Below the pieces are notes generated by a model. The model made no database searches. It was given only the letters and a program-made list of their open reading frames with translations, and had not been told where the DNA came from. From positions 930,001-994,000 of the forward strand of contig NZ_BIFR01000002.1 in assembly GCF_003967535.1 (NCBI RefSeq): DNA of 64,000 nucleotides. The letters run 5' to 3'. The stretch comes from Tengunoibacter tsumagoiensis. GTDB taxonomy: Bacteria; Chloroflexota; Ktedonobacteria; Ktedonobacterales; Ktedonobacteraceae. Numbering within the stretch: position 1 is the stretch's first letter; each line of letters starts with the position of its first letter. Below, piece by piece: positions 17,314 through 26,536 of the stretch. The position numbers and the translations under genes were made by a program.

Positions 17314-20300
17314 TTAAGAGACAGTTTTCCCCTGCCTGCTCGCTTTTTGTCGCATAGCGCGTTGTTCAACAGGGTCCGTCGTAAAAATGGCGCGGTAGAT
17401 AGGATTAGACCAGATGGTAAGTGAAGCGTATTCGTTCCCCATGCGTAGCACACACTGACCAGGAATGCTCTGAATGAGGATGCGCTCCAATTCTTCTGGA
17501 AGATGAAGTTTTTCCACTGCGGTTCGTTGCATTCCCAGGAAAAAGACGGTTCCTGCATTCGAGAGCACCACTTGACCAGCTTCCAAAAAGTCCCTCGGAT
17601 GCTGAGAGAGGGTGATTTGTGCAATACCAAGCTTTCTAAATCCTCGACTTCCGCTTTCGAGGTAGCGACGACCAGCCGCATTTTTCAGCAGGTAAGACGC
17701 CTCTTCAACAATATAAGCCAGGTAGCGATCATCTCGTCGAAGCGCCCGATGTCGCATGAGAAAATTCTGAACAACATAAGTCATCAGTGCAAACCATTTG
17801 CTATCTAATTCTTTAATGGAAAAAATCGTGAGCGGTTTTTCGAGCGAGATACTTGTCTGACCCTGAAAGAGATAGGCAGCTTTTTCTAATCGTTCAAGGA
17901 GTGATTGGCGCATGCTCTCAGAAGAGGCAGGTGTGGTCTGCATTTTCGCGATGAAGTCAACCAATGTTGGCGCTTGTTTGAGGAGGGTATCGGGATGATG
18001 TCGAATGGCCTCTGACGTGATGCCTGAAGCGGCGTAGGCAGCACGTGCGACCGTGATAAGATACGCTTCCTCACTTTTGGTGAGCTTTGTATCCTCATCG
18101 GTGACAAGCAAGGCAAGTCCAGCCATCAGGGAATTATCGAAAAATTCTGCAAGGATATCTGCTGGATCATCTGGGTCAACGTCGGCTGGCCCAAACGGAA
18201 TGTCAAAGAGGTTTATCGGACAACTCCGCGCCAGATTATAACGCTGGCTTTCTCCTGAGAGTGTTTCATGTAAAGGGAAGTAATCGTCGTCTTTATCGAG
18301 GACAATGACATCGGCAAGCCCAAGCCCCATACATCCTGTGGCAATGGTTTTTCCTAGCCAGGACTTTCCCTGTCCAGTCTCGCCAATGACGACGATATGT
18401 GGGTTCGCGATTTTCTTATCTGAGGACCAGGGATTGAGGTAGACAGGCCGACGGGAGAGGTCACTGCCCGTATAGCCTAGAAAGACGCCTGTTGGTGTCC
18501 CCACCGTTCCGCTTGTTCCTGGAAGCATTGTTGAGACAACATCACTGGTTAACTTGACCCAGTTTTGTAAGAGATCCAGGCCAGTTGGTAAGCATGATTG
18601 CCAGGCAAGATCTTGCTGATAGAGCGCCGAGCGAGCTTGAATCTGCATATCTCGTAAATGAGAAAGCAGATAACGCGAGCGTTGTTCTAGCCGCTCTCGT
18701 GTGCTTGCATGGATACAGATGGTTATCGAAATGTCGAAGATTTTCAATTTTCGAGAAGCCAGGGCATTGGTGACGCGACGAATTTGTTCTGCTTCGACGT
18801 TCTGGTCTGCTTTAGTGATGCGGAGTGTTTTTTGATCGGAGAGTCGCTGGCTCTCTAATTTTGTTAGCGCTTGCTCTAACTTCATAATCATGAACCGGCT
18901 GTCAATGGGTTCGAAATGGGAGGAGATAAGGAGGGGTAAGCCTAGATCATGGAGATTATTGATCCATCCACAGAGCAGGTGATGACCATATCCAGTGATG
19001 GTGAACGTTTGTGTATAACGCTTTTGTGTTCCTGTTTGTATCTGTAGGACATCTGGCATGAGGGTAATTGCAGATGGGGCGAGAAGATCTGCAACCTCAA
19101 TGACGCCGGTTTCATATCGATTCTGGTTACTCGGGCTTGTATAGAAAAAGGTTCCATGGATCCCTCGTACCTGTTTTTTATAGGTGGTCTGAGTTTGTTT
19201 GATCGTATGTTGTGGTGTTTTTATGTGGTGAGCTTGAATGGCTTTCTTCTTCTCTCCTCTTGTTTGATCATGTACGGAAGCGATTGGTGCTGTCGGGAGC
19301 AGAGAATGCTTGTTTTGATGAACGTGTGTTTGGTATGACCTCTGTTTTTCAGAGGGGACCAGTTCTGGAATAAAGGTAGGCAGCGCACTTCCTGGAGCCA
19401 GGCAACAGGCAAAGAGTTGCAAAAATTCCTCATTTTCGAGTGTCCAGATCCGCATATCTAGCTGTTGAATGGCTTTTCTCACAATAGAGACCCGAATACG
19501 AAGGTGATCAAGCACTTGCACCTGCGATAATAGAGCCGCTTTGCGAAAAGTGAGGAGGTGAGCGATGCTAGAAAGTACTGATCGTGATGCCCCATCTGGA
19601 TGTCGTAAAGAGGTCTCTGCGTTCGAAACAGAAACAATAAGAAAATGTCGTGTCCGTGTACAGGTGGTCATCTGTCGTTCCTGCTCGTGGAGACTCGCCT
19701 TCTGGAACGCCTGTAAATGTGGGGTGTGAGCAAGGAGAGAGAGTGCATCTTTCTGGAATGTCAGCGCTGGAGCGTTCTGTGGATCAATCTGCTCAGAAAG
19801 AGAGAGGAATTGAAGATGAAATTCTAGTCCATTCAAAAAACCTTCAAAACGGCGAAACACACGCACCTGTTCACTTTCTGGAAGCAGACAAATGTTTTTC
19901 CCTTCAATTTCTAGCGCCATCCAGTAGCGTGCAATATCCCGCTTTTTCTGCTGATGGATCTTGCCACCAATGCCGTTTTGGAGAAGAGCGATAGGCATCC
20001 ATACGGCTTGAACTGATGGATACTGTCTTTCACCTTGCGGTGAGTTGGCCCGATTCTTTTGTATGGGATGCCAGATTGTTTTCGCCGGGATTGTCTTTGA
20101 TCTCATGAGTAAATAGAGCCAATAGGCAAGCGACCGACCTTGAATCTTCCCATGAACAAAGATCATTGCTGCTATAGTAATCAGTGCACAAACAATCAGA
20201 CGAGGAATGATAGGGAGCGATCCTGTAAAGGAAAAACTCCCTGTTGCAATCCCAAGATCTGTCAGGAGTTGTGTCAGGTTCATCCCGAAGATTTTCTCTT

Positions 20301-20382
20301 CAAACGTGAAGAGATGTCCGGAAACTTCCTTTATAAGTGGATTGGCATCAAGTGGATAGGGATGAGGTTCTTTTTGCATCAT
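17314..20382 (-). CDS. PrgI-VirB4 fusion, type IV secretion ATPase
   Basis: 1022 residues from the ATG at 20382, which follows GAGGGAGAG; an upstream in-frame start is possible. The N-terminus resembles PrgI/VirB3 (PYPLDANPLIKEVSG, a hydrophobic stretch IIPRLIVCALITIAAMIFVHG), fused to a VirB4 ATPase. Walker A is GETGQGKSW near residue 670 and is followed by VIVLDKDDDY. Walker B is YIVEEASYLL near residue 900, followed by KLGIAQITLSQHPRDFL. The C-terminus has the usual VirB4 close (SIPGQCVLRMGNEYASLTIW). VirB4 energises pilus assembly and DNA passage at the inner membrane. It is intact, unlike the VirB4 fragment at 6859. Confidence 0.88.
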   Translation of the reverse strand: MMQKEPHPYPLDANPLIKEVSGHLFTFEEKIFGMNLTQLLTDLGIATGSFSFTGSLPIIPRLIVCALITIAAMIFVHGKIQGRSLAYWLYLLMRSKTIPAKTIWHPIQKNRANSPQGERQYPSVQAVWMPIALLQNGIGGKIHQQKKRDIARYWMALEIEGKNICLLPESEQVRVFRRFEGFLNGLEFHLQFLSLSEQIDPQNAPALTFQKDALSLLAHTPHLQAFQKASLHEQERQMTTCTRTRHFLIVSVSNAETSLRHPDGASRSVLSSIAHLLTFRKAALLSQVQVLDHLRIRVSIVRKAIQQLDMRIWTLENEEFLQLFACCLAPGSALPTFIPELVPSEKQRSYQTHVHQNKHSLLPTAPIASVHDQTRGEKKKAIQAHHIKTPQHTIKQTQTTYKKQVRGIHGTFFYTSPSNQNRYETGVIEVADLLAPSAITLMPDVLQIQTGTQKRYTQTFTITGYGHHLLCGWINNLHDLGLPLLISSHFEPIDSRFMIMKLEQALTKLESQRLSDQKTLRITKADQNVEAEQIRRVTNALASRKLKIFDISITICIHASTRERLEQRSRYLLSHLRDMQIQARSALYQQDLAWQSCLPTGLDLLQNWVKLTSDVVSTMLPGTSGTVGTPTGVFLGYTGSDLSRRPVYLNPWSSDKKIANPHIVVIGETGQGKSWLGKTIATGCMGLGLADVIVLDKDDDYFPLHETLSGESQRYNLARSCPINLFDIPFGPADVDPDDPADILAEFFDNSLMAGLALLVTDEDTKLTKSEEAYLITVARAAYAASGITSEAIRHHPDTLLKQAPTLVDFIAKMQTTPASSESMRQSLLERLEKAAYLFQGQTSISLEKPLTIFSIKELDSKWFALMTYVVQNFLMRHRALRRDDRYLAYIVEEASYLLKNAAGRRYLESGSRGFRKLGIAQITLSQHPRDFLEAGQVVLSNAGTVFFLGMQRTAVEKLHLPEELERILIQSIPGQCVLRMGNEYASLTIWSNPIYRAIFTTDPVEQRAMRQKASRQGKTVS

Positions 20383-20469
20383 GGCTCTCCCTCGTAGAGA
20401 GGATGACACTTTTTATGCGCCATCCTCAGAATATTTGCACTGAATAACTGTTATAAGCGTAAGTAGTTG

Positions 20470-20730
20470 TTAGCCGTGAAGTGCTCCTCCGATTTGCTGC
20501 CCAAAGGTCACAATTGCGCCCGCTGCTGCAATAAGAGCTGCGCAGAGAAAAACTTTCCTGAGATTATCCCATCGCTTATTGTATGAACTGACGTTGGTAT
20601 CATCCGTAAACATGATCATGATCACGGAGACAATAATCATCAATCCTGCGATAGTTAAGCCCAGGGTGGCTGCATCCGACTGAAGATCTTTTAAAATGCT
20701 ATTAAGGGTAGAGAGTGTTCCGTATTTCAT
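20470..20730 (-). CDS. VirB2/TrbC-like pilin or small T4SS membrane protein
   Basis: 86 residues from the ATG at 20730, which has GGAGG 8 nt upstream; the longer frame from 20769 overlaps virB6 and is less likely. There are two hydrophobic helices (ATLGLTIAGLMIIVSVIMIMF and VFLCAALIAAAGAIVTFGQQI) joined by a short polar loop containing Asn, Lys and Arg, with a Gly-rich end. This is the usual topology of VirB2/TrbC-type pilins. It sits between the VirB6-like and VirB4 genes, as expected. There is no obvious long signal peptide. Confidence 0.7.
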   Translation of the reverse strand: MKYGTLSTLNSILKDLQSDAATLGLTIAGLMIIVSVIMIMFTDDTNVSSYNKRWDNLRKVFLCAALIAAAGAIVTFGQQIGGALHG

Positions 20731-20749
20731 GATGGTTCCTCCATGGTGC

Positions 20750-21604
20750 TCAGAGGAGAAGTCTGGCACCGATAACGACTGCTCTCATCACTTGATCAAT
20801 TCCCTGTGTCCCCTGGATGGACGTCGATGGGAAGCGTGCAAGGAAATCAGGGATTTTTGCAACGAAGAGCAGCATTGCAATAGCCAGTAAGAAGCCGTTC
20901 AGTCCAGTTTGCCCTGCACTTGCGAGGAGTGTAAGGCCTAATGTAAAGGATAAAAACTGTACAAACTGTGTAAAAGTGACAATGATAAATAAACGTCCCC
21001 AGTATGAGAAGACGGAGGAGGTTTGTGGGAGGAACGAGAATAAGATTGCAATCGGAGCAAGAACGAATAATAAGTTCCATAATACTAACCGTTCAAACGC
21101 CTGGAATATGAGACGAATGAGTGTAATGTTCAACAAGGTGATGAGACCAAGGTAGAGCCAAAGTCCCTGCCCCTGGGTGATCTTTGCGCCGTTGTTCACT
21201 GTGTTAAAGAAATTTGCAAGGTTCGCATTGATCGTACCGCACAACAGATTGTTAACGATGAGCAGATCCTGACCAAAGAAAAAGCTGAGATTCATCATGA
21301 GCGCTGTCACAATGATTTTCGGGACAAACTGGCTCAGTGGAAGGGTAAGTGATCCAGTACTATTGGAAATCATGATTTGAATCGTTCCAATAAGAATTAA
21401 GAGGAGAAAAAACGCATTCGCAATAGACAACATGAGGCCCCAGGTTTCAATTATCACCTGGTTTGTGACAGTCAACTCCATTGGAGTGTTGCTCATATAT
21501 TTCACGACAATGGGTTGCAATGGTCCAAGGACACCTGTTCCAACTCCCTGGTTTGGTGAATTCAGAATGACCTGTATCGCCTGGAATAAAAGTTGATAAT
21601 TCAT
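20750..21604 (-). CDS. VirB6/TrbL-like polytopic membrane protein
   Basis: 284 residues; ATG at 21604 after AAGGAAA. At least six hydrophobic segments are visible, for example LMLSIANAFFLLLILIGTIQ, FVPKIIVTALMMNLSFFFGQ, LWNLLFVLAPIAILFSFLPQ and LNGFLLAIAMLLFVAKIPDF. The Pro-containing block YWGRLFIIVTFTQFVQFLSF after FSFLPQTSSVFS is characteristic of VirB6/TrbL-type channel proteins. It is the first gene of the minus-strand T4SS operon, followed after 19 nt by the pilin-like gene. It probably forms the inner-membrane channel base. Confidence 0.8.
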   Translation of the reverse strand: MNYQLLFQAIQVILNSPNQGVGTGVLGPLQPIVVKYMSNTPMELTVTNQVIIETWGLMLSIANAFFLLLILIGTIQIMISNSTGSLTLPLSQFVPKIIVTALMMNLSFFFGQDLLIVNNLLCGTINANLANFFNTVNNGAKITQGQGLWLYLGLITLLNITLIRLIFQAFERLVLWNLLFVLAPIAILFSFLPQTSSVFSYWGRLFIIVTFTQFVQFLSFTLGLTLLASAGQTGLNGFLLAIAMLLFVAKIPDFLARFPSTSIQGTQGIDQVMRAVVIGARLLL

Positions 21605-22287
21605 GAACGATTTCCTTACTGTTGGATCTGTTTTCGTTTTGAGCTTTTTGGTGTGACGCCTTTCTCTTCTGACACTCTGAGCACAAGCTTATCAATCCGA
21701 CCGTGGTAGCAGGGATGGAGATGAGGGGGAATGGCCTGTATGATAAAGGTAGAGGGAAGAAGGAAGCACTGAGTAGTCTCATGCTAGCAAGAGAAGGTTG
21801 CATGAGAGATAGAGTGCTATCTTGCTACTCTCAGCATTGTAAGTCCCATCCACTTGAAAATGTCAGGTCTTCTCTATAGCAGTATTCTATCTTCTTGTTC
21901 TTGTGGGGCCTCTGCGCAAAGGTATCTCTGACCAAAAAGAAGAGCACATATCGTGTAGAAATGCTTCTGAAGCTGTCTGATCCAGCGGTCAAATGTTGGC
22001 AGATCACCGTTTCATGTCTCATTTCACCGCTCGTGTTCTGCGACAATCAACCTTCCCTTCTCATTCCTCTCGCCTTCGCCTCTCTTCCAATCTATCTACC
22101 CCTGTCTTCTTGCAACTCATTTTGTACAGTAGGTGTAGTCCTCATGCATAGGACGAGAAAACGTGTTTGTTTTTACTACCACCATCGCAGAGACATCTGG
22201 AGGAATGCCTCTCTGACGATGGTGAAAGCCTTCGTCATGGACATCCTCAGAGCAACAGCGGTGTGGAAGAAAGAAGAGGGAGCTTCC
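21605..22287. other. Divergent intergenic region
   Basis: It separates the leftward T4SS operon from the rightward gene at 22288 and must hold both promoters. An open plus-strand frame from 21895 joins the downstream gene but lacks a ribosome binding site, and it is not counted as coding. No RNA gene or clear repeat was seen. Confidence 0.4.
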
Positions 22288-23112
22288 ATGATGAACTATG
22301 ACTCACCCAGTACTGCCAAAATCAATGCCCCTATCGTTGCTACTGCCATGTTTGAAGGTGGGCAGGCATTTCTGAAGATGATCAGTCGTATGGCCTCTGA
22401 GATTGATGAGACTAAGCTTGCTCAGAATGAGCAACAGATGGAGCAACGCTGTGATCGCGCCTTGAGCAATGCAAAGCGTGCTCGCAGTAATCCAGTTCCT
22501 CATCTTCTATCAGCCGTACGCAACTGGTCGCGCAAGCAAGCCCTCGTCCTTCTTCGCGAGAAGTTGGCAGGCAAGTCAGTGCAAAAGGATTTCTATGAAC
22601 CGTTTCAATTTGCTCTTCAACAAGAGATCTCAACGATGATGCTGGATCTCCAACTGTTCTGGGAGCAGGAAGATGAGCAACGTGCAGAAGCAGCGAGAAA
22701 TCAAGCGGTAGAGAAACGGAAAGAGGCTGAACAGGCCTATGGCGCAGCATATCCCTACGTGCGCGGCCTCAACGAAGCTGTGCTGGATGGGGAACGTTAT
22801 CGTCAGGTGATTTTCAATGATGGGCAGCAAGCAGCTCACATGTGGGCAAACAAATATGAGGAGAGCGTGAAGGCACGTGAGAAGCAGCTTGAGGAGCGTG
22901 AAAAACTCATCAAGGTGCAAGAGAAAGAGGGCCATGAGCATCAGATTGCTCTGCGTTCCCTTACCAAGTGGGACGATCGCAATTCCTTTGCAAACACAGT
23001 TGTAAACACAGGAAAAAATACGATTGGATGCCTCGTGGTATGGGTCCTGGTCATTCTTGGCATCTTGCTTGCCATTTATCTCGCGTTCCCTCATCCTCAT
23101 AGTCTCTTATAA
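22288..23112 (+). CDS. Coiled-coil protein with C-terminal membrane anchor
   Basis: 274 residues; the ATG at 22288 follows GAGGGAG, and residues upstream in the same frame have no coding character. The protein is largely charged helix with a long coiled coil (RAEAARNQAVEKRKEAEQAY; ESVKAREKQLEEREKLIKVQ). It ends in a single hydrophobic helix (IGCLVVWVLVILGILLAIYL) followed by a short His/Pro tail, so it would be tail-anchored with its bulk in the cytoplasm. It is transcribed divergently from the T4SS operon. The family is not recognised; a role in surface exclusion or in organising the channel would be speculation. Confidence 0.6.
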   Translation: MMNYDSPSTAKINAPIVATAMFEGGQAFLKMISRMASEIDETKLAQNEQQMEQRCDRALSNAKRARSNPVPHLLSAVRNWSRKQALVLLREKLAGKSVQKDFYEPFQFALQQEISTMMLDLQLFWEQEDEQRAEAARNQAVEKRKEAEQAYGAAYPYVRGLNEAVLDGERYRQVIFNDGQQAAHMWANKYEESVKAREKQLEEREKLIKVQEKEGHEHQIALRSLTKWDDRNSFANTVVNTGKNTIGCLVVWVLVILGILLAIYLAFPHPHSLL

Positions 23113-23287
23113 GGAGGTATATCAGGTTTATTCATTTATTGGCCTGGAAGGGGCAGCTCTGCTGCATTCCTTCCTTTTCACCCAACCTTGTCCTGCGCAT
23201 CCGGGACAGACGTCACTCGTGTGAAGAAGAGGGCCTGAGCTCAAATACTTGAGCCAGGGGTCCTACGAGAGGATGGAAAATGTGTAC

Positions 23288-23406
23288 GATCGCTCCCTTT
23301 CTGGTTGAGCTTGCTCGTGTGACACCTTCTCTCCTCTCACTGATGCCGGTATGAGTCGAGTCTTGTTCACGTTCGCTCCCTTCCGGGTTGAGCTTGTTCT
23401 TGATAC
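23288..23406. repeat. Two imperfect direct repeats, 83 bp apart
   Basis: The about 36-bp copies at 23288 and 23371 share CGCTCCCTT, GGTTGAGCTTG and flanking bases, with about 7-8 mismatches. Only two copies are seen. They could be a relic of a CRISPR or other tandem array, or an intergenic regulatory duplication. The surrounding 23113-23828 holds no gene that I can support. Confidence 0.4.
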
Positions 23407-23444
23407 GATGCTCCACTTTTATCGTGACGTATGATCATAGCTCA

Positions 23445-23492
23445 AAAACAAGAGAAAGAGTACCTGGGTTTTCCCTCCTCTTCTCTTGTTTT
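23445..23492. terminator. Bidirectional terminator-like hairpin
   Basis: AAAACAAGAGAAAGAG pairs with CTCTTCTCTTGTTTT (one bulge), giving an A-run on one side and a T-run on the other. It lies in the intergenic space after the coiled-coil gene. Confidence 0.5.
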
Positions 23493-23828
23493 CGTCTATT
23501 GTGCAAGATGAGTAACCTTCTACGTATTTGACACGGGAGGAGAGCCTGTGCTATTGTTAGCCTGGAATTCAGCAGGAAGCAGTTCAAAAAAGCTTTGTAA
23601 AGGATCTCTCCATTGGATCATGCGGCGATAGCGATACCATTTCTCGCTGTGTGGGGACTCGACAAGCATCCGCTTAGCTATGAAGTCGCCCACCGCCGTA
23701 TTATGCCCTTTTTCAGCTAACCGACTTTACCACCAGAGCGCATAGACAAGGAAAAAACCAGGCCGTGGGCGACTCCTCCAGTATCCATGGCTTTTTTCGT
23801 CTCCAAACATTTTTACCTGGAGGAAAAC

Positions 23829-24578
23829 ATGACAGGAAGCTTTTACGACAATATTGCGAAGAAATTCGGTGCATCCGGCCAACAGGGGCAGCGCAGCACA
23901 GAATATCCCGTAGGTGATCCAGAGAAACTCTTCGAGCAGAAGGTACTCGAACTGGGCAGGAAAGAGACGATCGCTCTGGACGCAGGCTGCGGCAGCGGAG
24001 GGTTTACGCTGCGGATGGCACCTCATTTCCAGCGGATTATCGGCATTGATAGCTCGGGAGAACGAGTGACTCAGGCGCGGGCAGAGCAGCAAGCGCAGGG
24101 CATCGGCAATGTGCAATTTGAGAGGTGCGTGGCGGAGGAGAGCGGCTTTGCTCCTGCAACCTTCGAGGTCGTCTACAGTCGGCGCGGGCCGACGCCTTAC
24201 CGTGAGTTTCACCGCATTCTCAAAGCAGGTGGACACATCCTACACATCGGCATTGGCGAGAAAGACGCCTGGGAACTGAAACGCATCTTCGGGCGCGGCC
24301 AGGGCTTCTGGGAATGGAAGACCGGAGCCCTTGAGCAAGCCGAAGAGCAGCTCCGGCATGCAGGCTTTCAGGTTGTCTATGGTCAGAAATTCTTGTACGA
24401 CGAATACTATGCCTCCTACCATGATCTCGACCTTTTCCTGCAAAGCGTGCCAATTTTTGAGGATTTCGATTCAGAGCAGGATAGAGCGCGATTGGAAGCA
24501 TATGCTGCCACGTCTCAGACCGACAAAGGTATCCACCTGCCACGACATCGCTTTGTCGTCGTCGCCGTGAAATCCTGA
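23829..24578 (+). CDS. SAM-dependent class I methyltransferase
   Basis: 249 residues from the ATG at 23829, which follows TGGAGGA; an upstream in-frame start at 23787 is less likely. The Rossmann-type SAM-binding motif I is LDAGCGSGGFTLRMA, followed by the acidic end of strand 2 (IIGIDSS) and a later FEVVYSRRG. The C-terminal half (FHRILKAGGHILHIGIGEKD) matches the post-motif helix of UbiE/COQ5-like enzymes. The substrate cannot be read from sequence. The gene is clearly more GC-rich than its neighbours, stands alone and is followed by a strong inverted repeat, so it may be a separate import. Confidence 0.8.
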   Translation: MTGSFYDNIAKKFGASGQQGQRSTEYPVGDPEKLFEQKVLELGRKETIALDAGCGSGGFTLRMAPHFQRIIGIDSSGERVTQARAEQQAQGIGNVQFERCVAEESGFAPATFEVVYSRRGPTPYREFHRILKAGGHILHIGIGEKDAWELKRIFGRGQGFWEWKTGALEQAEEQLRHAGFQVVYGQKFLYDEYYASYHDLDLFLQSVPIFEDFDSEQDRARLEAYAATSQTDKGIHLPRHRFVVVAVKS

Positions 24579-24602
24579 TCGGCAACGTATACCTTCCCTA
24601 AT

Positions 24603-24666
24603 AAGGGGTTACGAGATGACTGCAAGCTGAGCGCCTACCTTACCCGCGGTCATCTCGTGACCCCTT
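24603..24666. terminator. Long-stem inverted repeat after the methyltransferase gene
   Basis: AAGGGGTTACGAGATGAC (24603-24620) pairs with 24649-24666 over 18 bp with one G-T pair; the loop is 28 nt. There is no T-run. It may act as a terminator or mark the edge of a small inserted cassette. Confidence 0.5.
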
Positions 24667-25498
24667 GGTGACAAAACTCAAAAGCTCAGCAGTGCAAAAA
24701 CATAAGGGGCACCCACCTGCTAATGTGCCATAGACGAAGCCTGGCCGAGAAAATGTGAGAAGAAACCGACTCATTTTCCTGTTCCTACCTCCCTCCTCCC
24801 TCTCAACTCCCCCTCATCTACAGGGCGGTATTCTGTATAGTTGAAATGAAAAGAAAAAAGATACCGCGGATGACTCATCTGCACCTGGTAGCAATACCGC
24901 CATTGTGTCGTCGTTTTCCTTCATCATTGAGAAAGAGGATGTCGACGATACAAGCATTGTCAAGAGACTCTCTTGAAATGAGCTGAAAGAGGATTGCAGG
25001 GCCTTCATAGTTTCTATGAGCGAACTCTCCTACTGGTCAGTACCTATCATCTGTTCTCTGTATGTTGTAGGGAAGAAAGCGTCCTCTGTAGGTTGTTGCA
25101 AAAGATATATCTTGTGTCATGTTTTGTGCGTTAAAAGGAGAAGTGTTGCTCTCTGCTAATTGTTCCTGCGTCTATCGAGAGTATGATGGCAGGAAAAGTG
25201 GAAAAGGGAGAGAAAAGACACGTTGTAGGAGCGATACAGCATTGATCCTCGTATATTGTTCTGTCAATGGCGTTTGTATGCAGGTTGAAGCATTGAGCAA
25301 TACCCGCTTCTTGTTTTGTTGCTGTGTTTGTGTCAGTCAGAAATCAGTTGGTTGAAAAGGCCATTGCCCCCATCTTCTCAGAAACAACAGCTTGATCTGG
25401 AATAACGAGTGCAGAGGAGGGCTTTTTGTGCTTTTTTCAGCACCATGATGAGGCTGTTTTGTTCCTGTTCATCAGTATTTTTGAAGAAAGGAAAGAGT
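24667..25498. other. Long intergenic region
   Basis: 832 bases with only short frames lacking ribosome binding sites and family features. A pyrimidine-rich CCTCC tract occurs at about 24785-24815. The promoter of the PP2C gene presumably lies near the right end. Nothing else was recognised. Confidence 0.4.
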
Positions 25499-26488
25499 AT
25501 GCCCATAGATATCACTCTGTTTCTCCAAAATATCCAGGCAGCACTTATCAATCGCCAGTATCACTATGCGCAATTCCTGGTCGACTATACCATCAATGTT
25601 GTACAGGATGATGCTCGCCTTGAGACTCAGTTCTCCCCTTTTGATGTCAGTATTGGATTGCACCCGGGACGTGTCCGTCAAGAAAATGAGGATTGCATTT
25701 TAGCGGTGCAAGGAATGAGAACCACGCAGGAGGAGTTTGGACTCTTTGTTGTGTGTGATGGGATGGGAGGCCATGACCGCGGTCAGGAAGCTGCGCATCT
25801 TGCCGTTCAAACCATTCTAGAAACGGTCCTTCCTGTCATCGGAAAAACCAACCTCCCTCTCAGCGAGCGCATCTTAGTAGATGGTATTCAAGCAGCGAAT
25901 CGTGCTATTTATGTACGAAATCAAGGAGTGCACCAGGAACAGGTCGCAGCAGGAAGCTCCCCCACGCTCTCTCGACTTCATCATATGGGGACAACTGTGA
26001 CTGCTGTCCTTCTTTTTCGCAATATTGCCTATATTGCCAATGTTGGTGATAGTCGCACCTATCTCTACAATCAATCCCTCAAGAAGATCACAAAAGATCA
26101 TTCTCTGGTAGCTCAATTACTTGCGGATGGTTACCTTCAAGAAGAGGAGGAGATGTACACCCACCCCAGCCGTCATCAAATCTCGCGTGCATTGGGAGTC
26201 AAGCCTTCTGTAGAAGTCGATACCTTCATGGTTCCTCTGCTCGGAGATGAAATTCTCCTTCTGTGCAGCGATGGATTGTGGGAAATGACCCGTGATCAGA
26301 AGATCGAAGCCATTCTCGCTTCTTCCTGGGCGAATGCTTCATTGATGAGCAATCGCCTTGTGCAGATAGCTCATGAGGGTGGAGGAAAAGATAATATCGG
26401 ATGTATTGTTGTCCAGTTGCAACGACGTGCTGATATCAGTTCAGAAGAAACAGTGCTTTTTGGGCCCGTGGTTGCATTGAAGAAATGA
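25499..26488 (+). CDS. PP2C-family serine/threonine protein phosphatase
   Basis: 329 residues from the ATG at 25499 (GAAAGGAAAG upstream); the frame continues upstream without a better start. After an N-terminal about 50-residue extension, the PP2C domain shows GRVRQENEDC, the metal-binding VCDGMGGHDRGQEAA near residue 86, VGDSRTYLYN near 181, LLCSDGLWEM near 256 and GGKDNIGCIVVQL near 297. All expected metal-ligand aspartates are present. PP2C enzymes remove phosphate from Ser/Thr and counter Hanks-type kinases; no kinase is present here. It is soluble and cytoplasmic, and lies 48 nt upstream of the prim-pol gene, possibly in one transcript. Confidence 0.9.
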   Translation: MPIDITLFLQNIQAALINRQYHYAQFLVDYTINVVQDDARLETQFSPFDVSIGLHPGRVRQENEDCILAVQGMRTTQEEFGLFVVCDGMGGHDRGQEAAHLAVQTILETVLPVIGKTNLPLSERILVDGIQAANRAIYVRNQGVHQEQVAAGSSPTLSRLHHMGTTVTAVLLFRNIAYIANVGDSRTYLYNQSLKKITKDHSLVAQLLADGYLQEEEEMYTHPSRHQISRALGVKPSVEVDTFMVPLLGDEILLLCSDGLWEMTRDQKIEAILASSWANASLMSNRLVQIAHEGGGKDNIGCIVVQLQRRADISSEETVLFGPVVALKK

Positions 26489-26536
26489 TGTTGTGCTTCA
26501 CCATTCAAGATGAGAGTGGCGAAAGGAGTAGCGGTG

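Noticed and set aside
17028..17681. 217-residue minus-strand frame overlapping the VirB4 gene end
   Set aside because: Only its last 83 residues, after the VirB4 stop, are likely coding; the rest shadows VirB4.
21895..22287. Upstream extension of the coiled-coil protein frame
   Set aside because: No start with a ribosome binding site; composition is unlike the rest, and the ATG at 22288 has GAGGGAG.
24814..25008. 64-residue minus-strand frame
   Set aside because: No ribosome binding site; Ser/Phe low-complexity.
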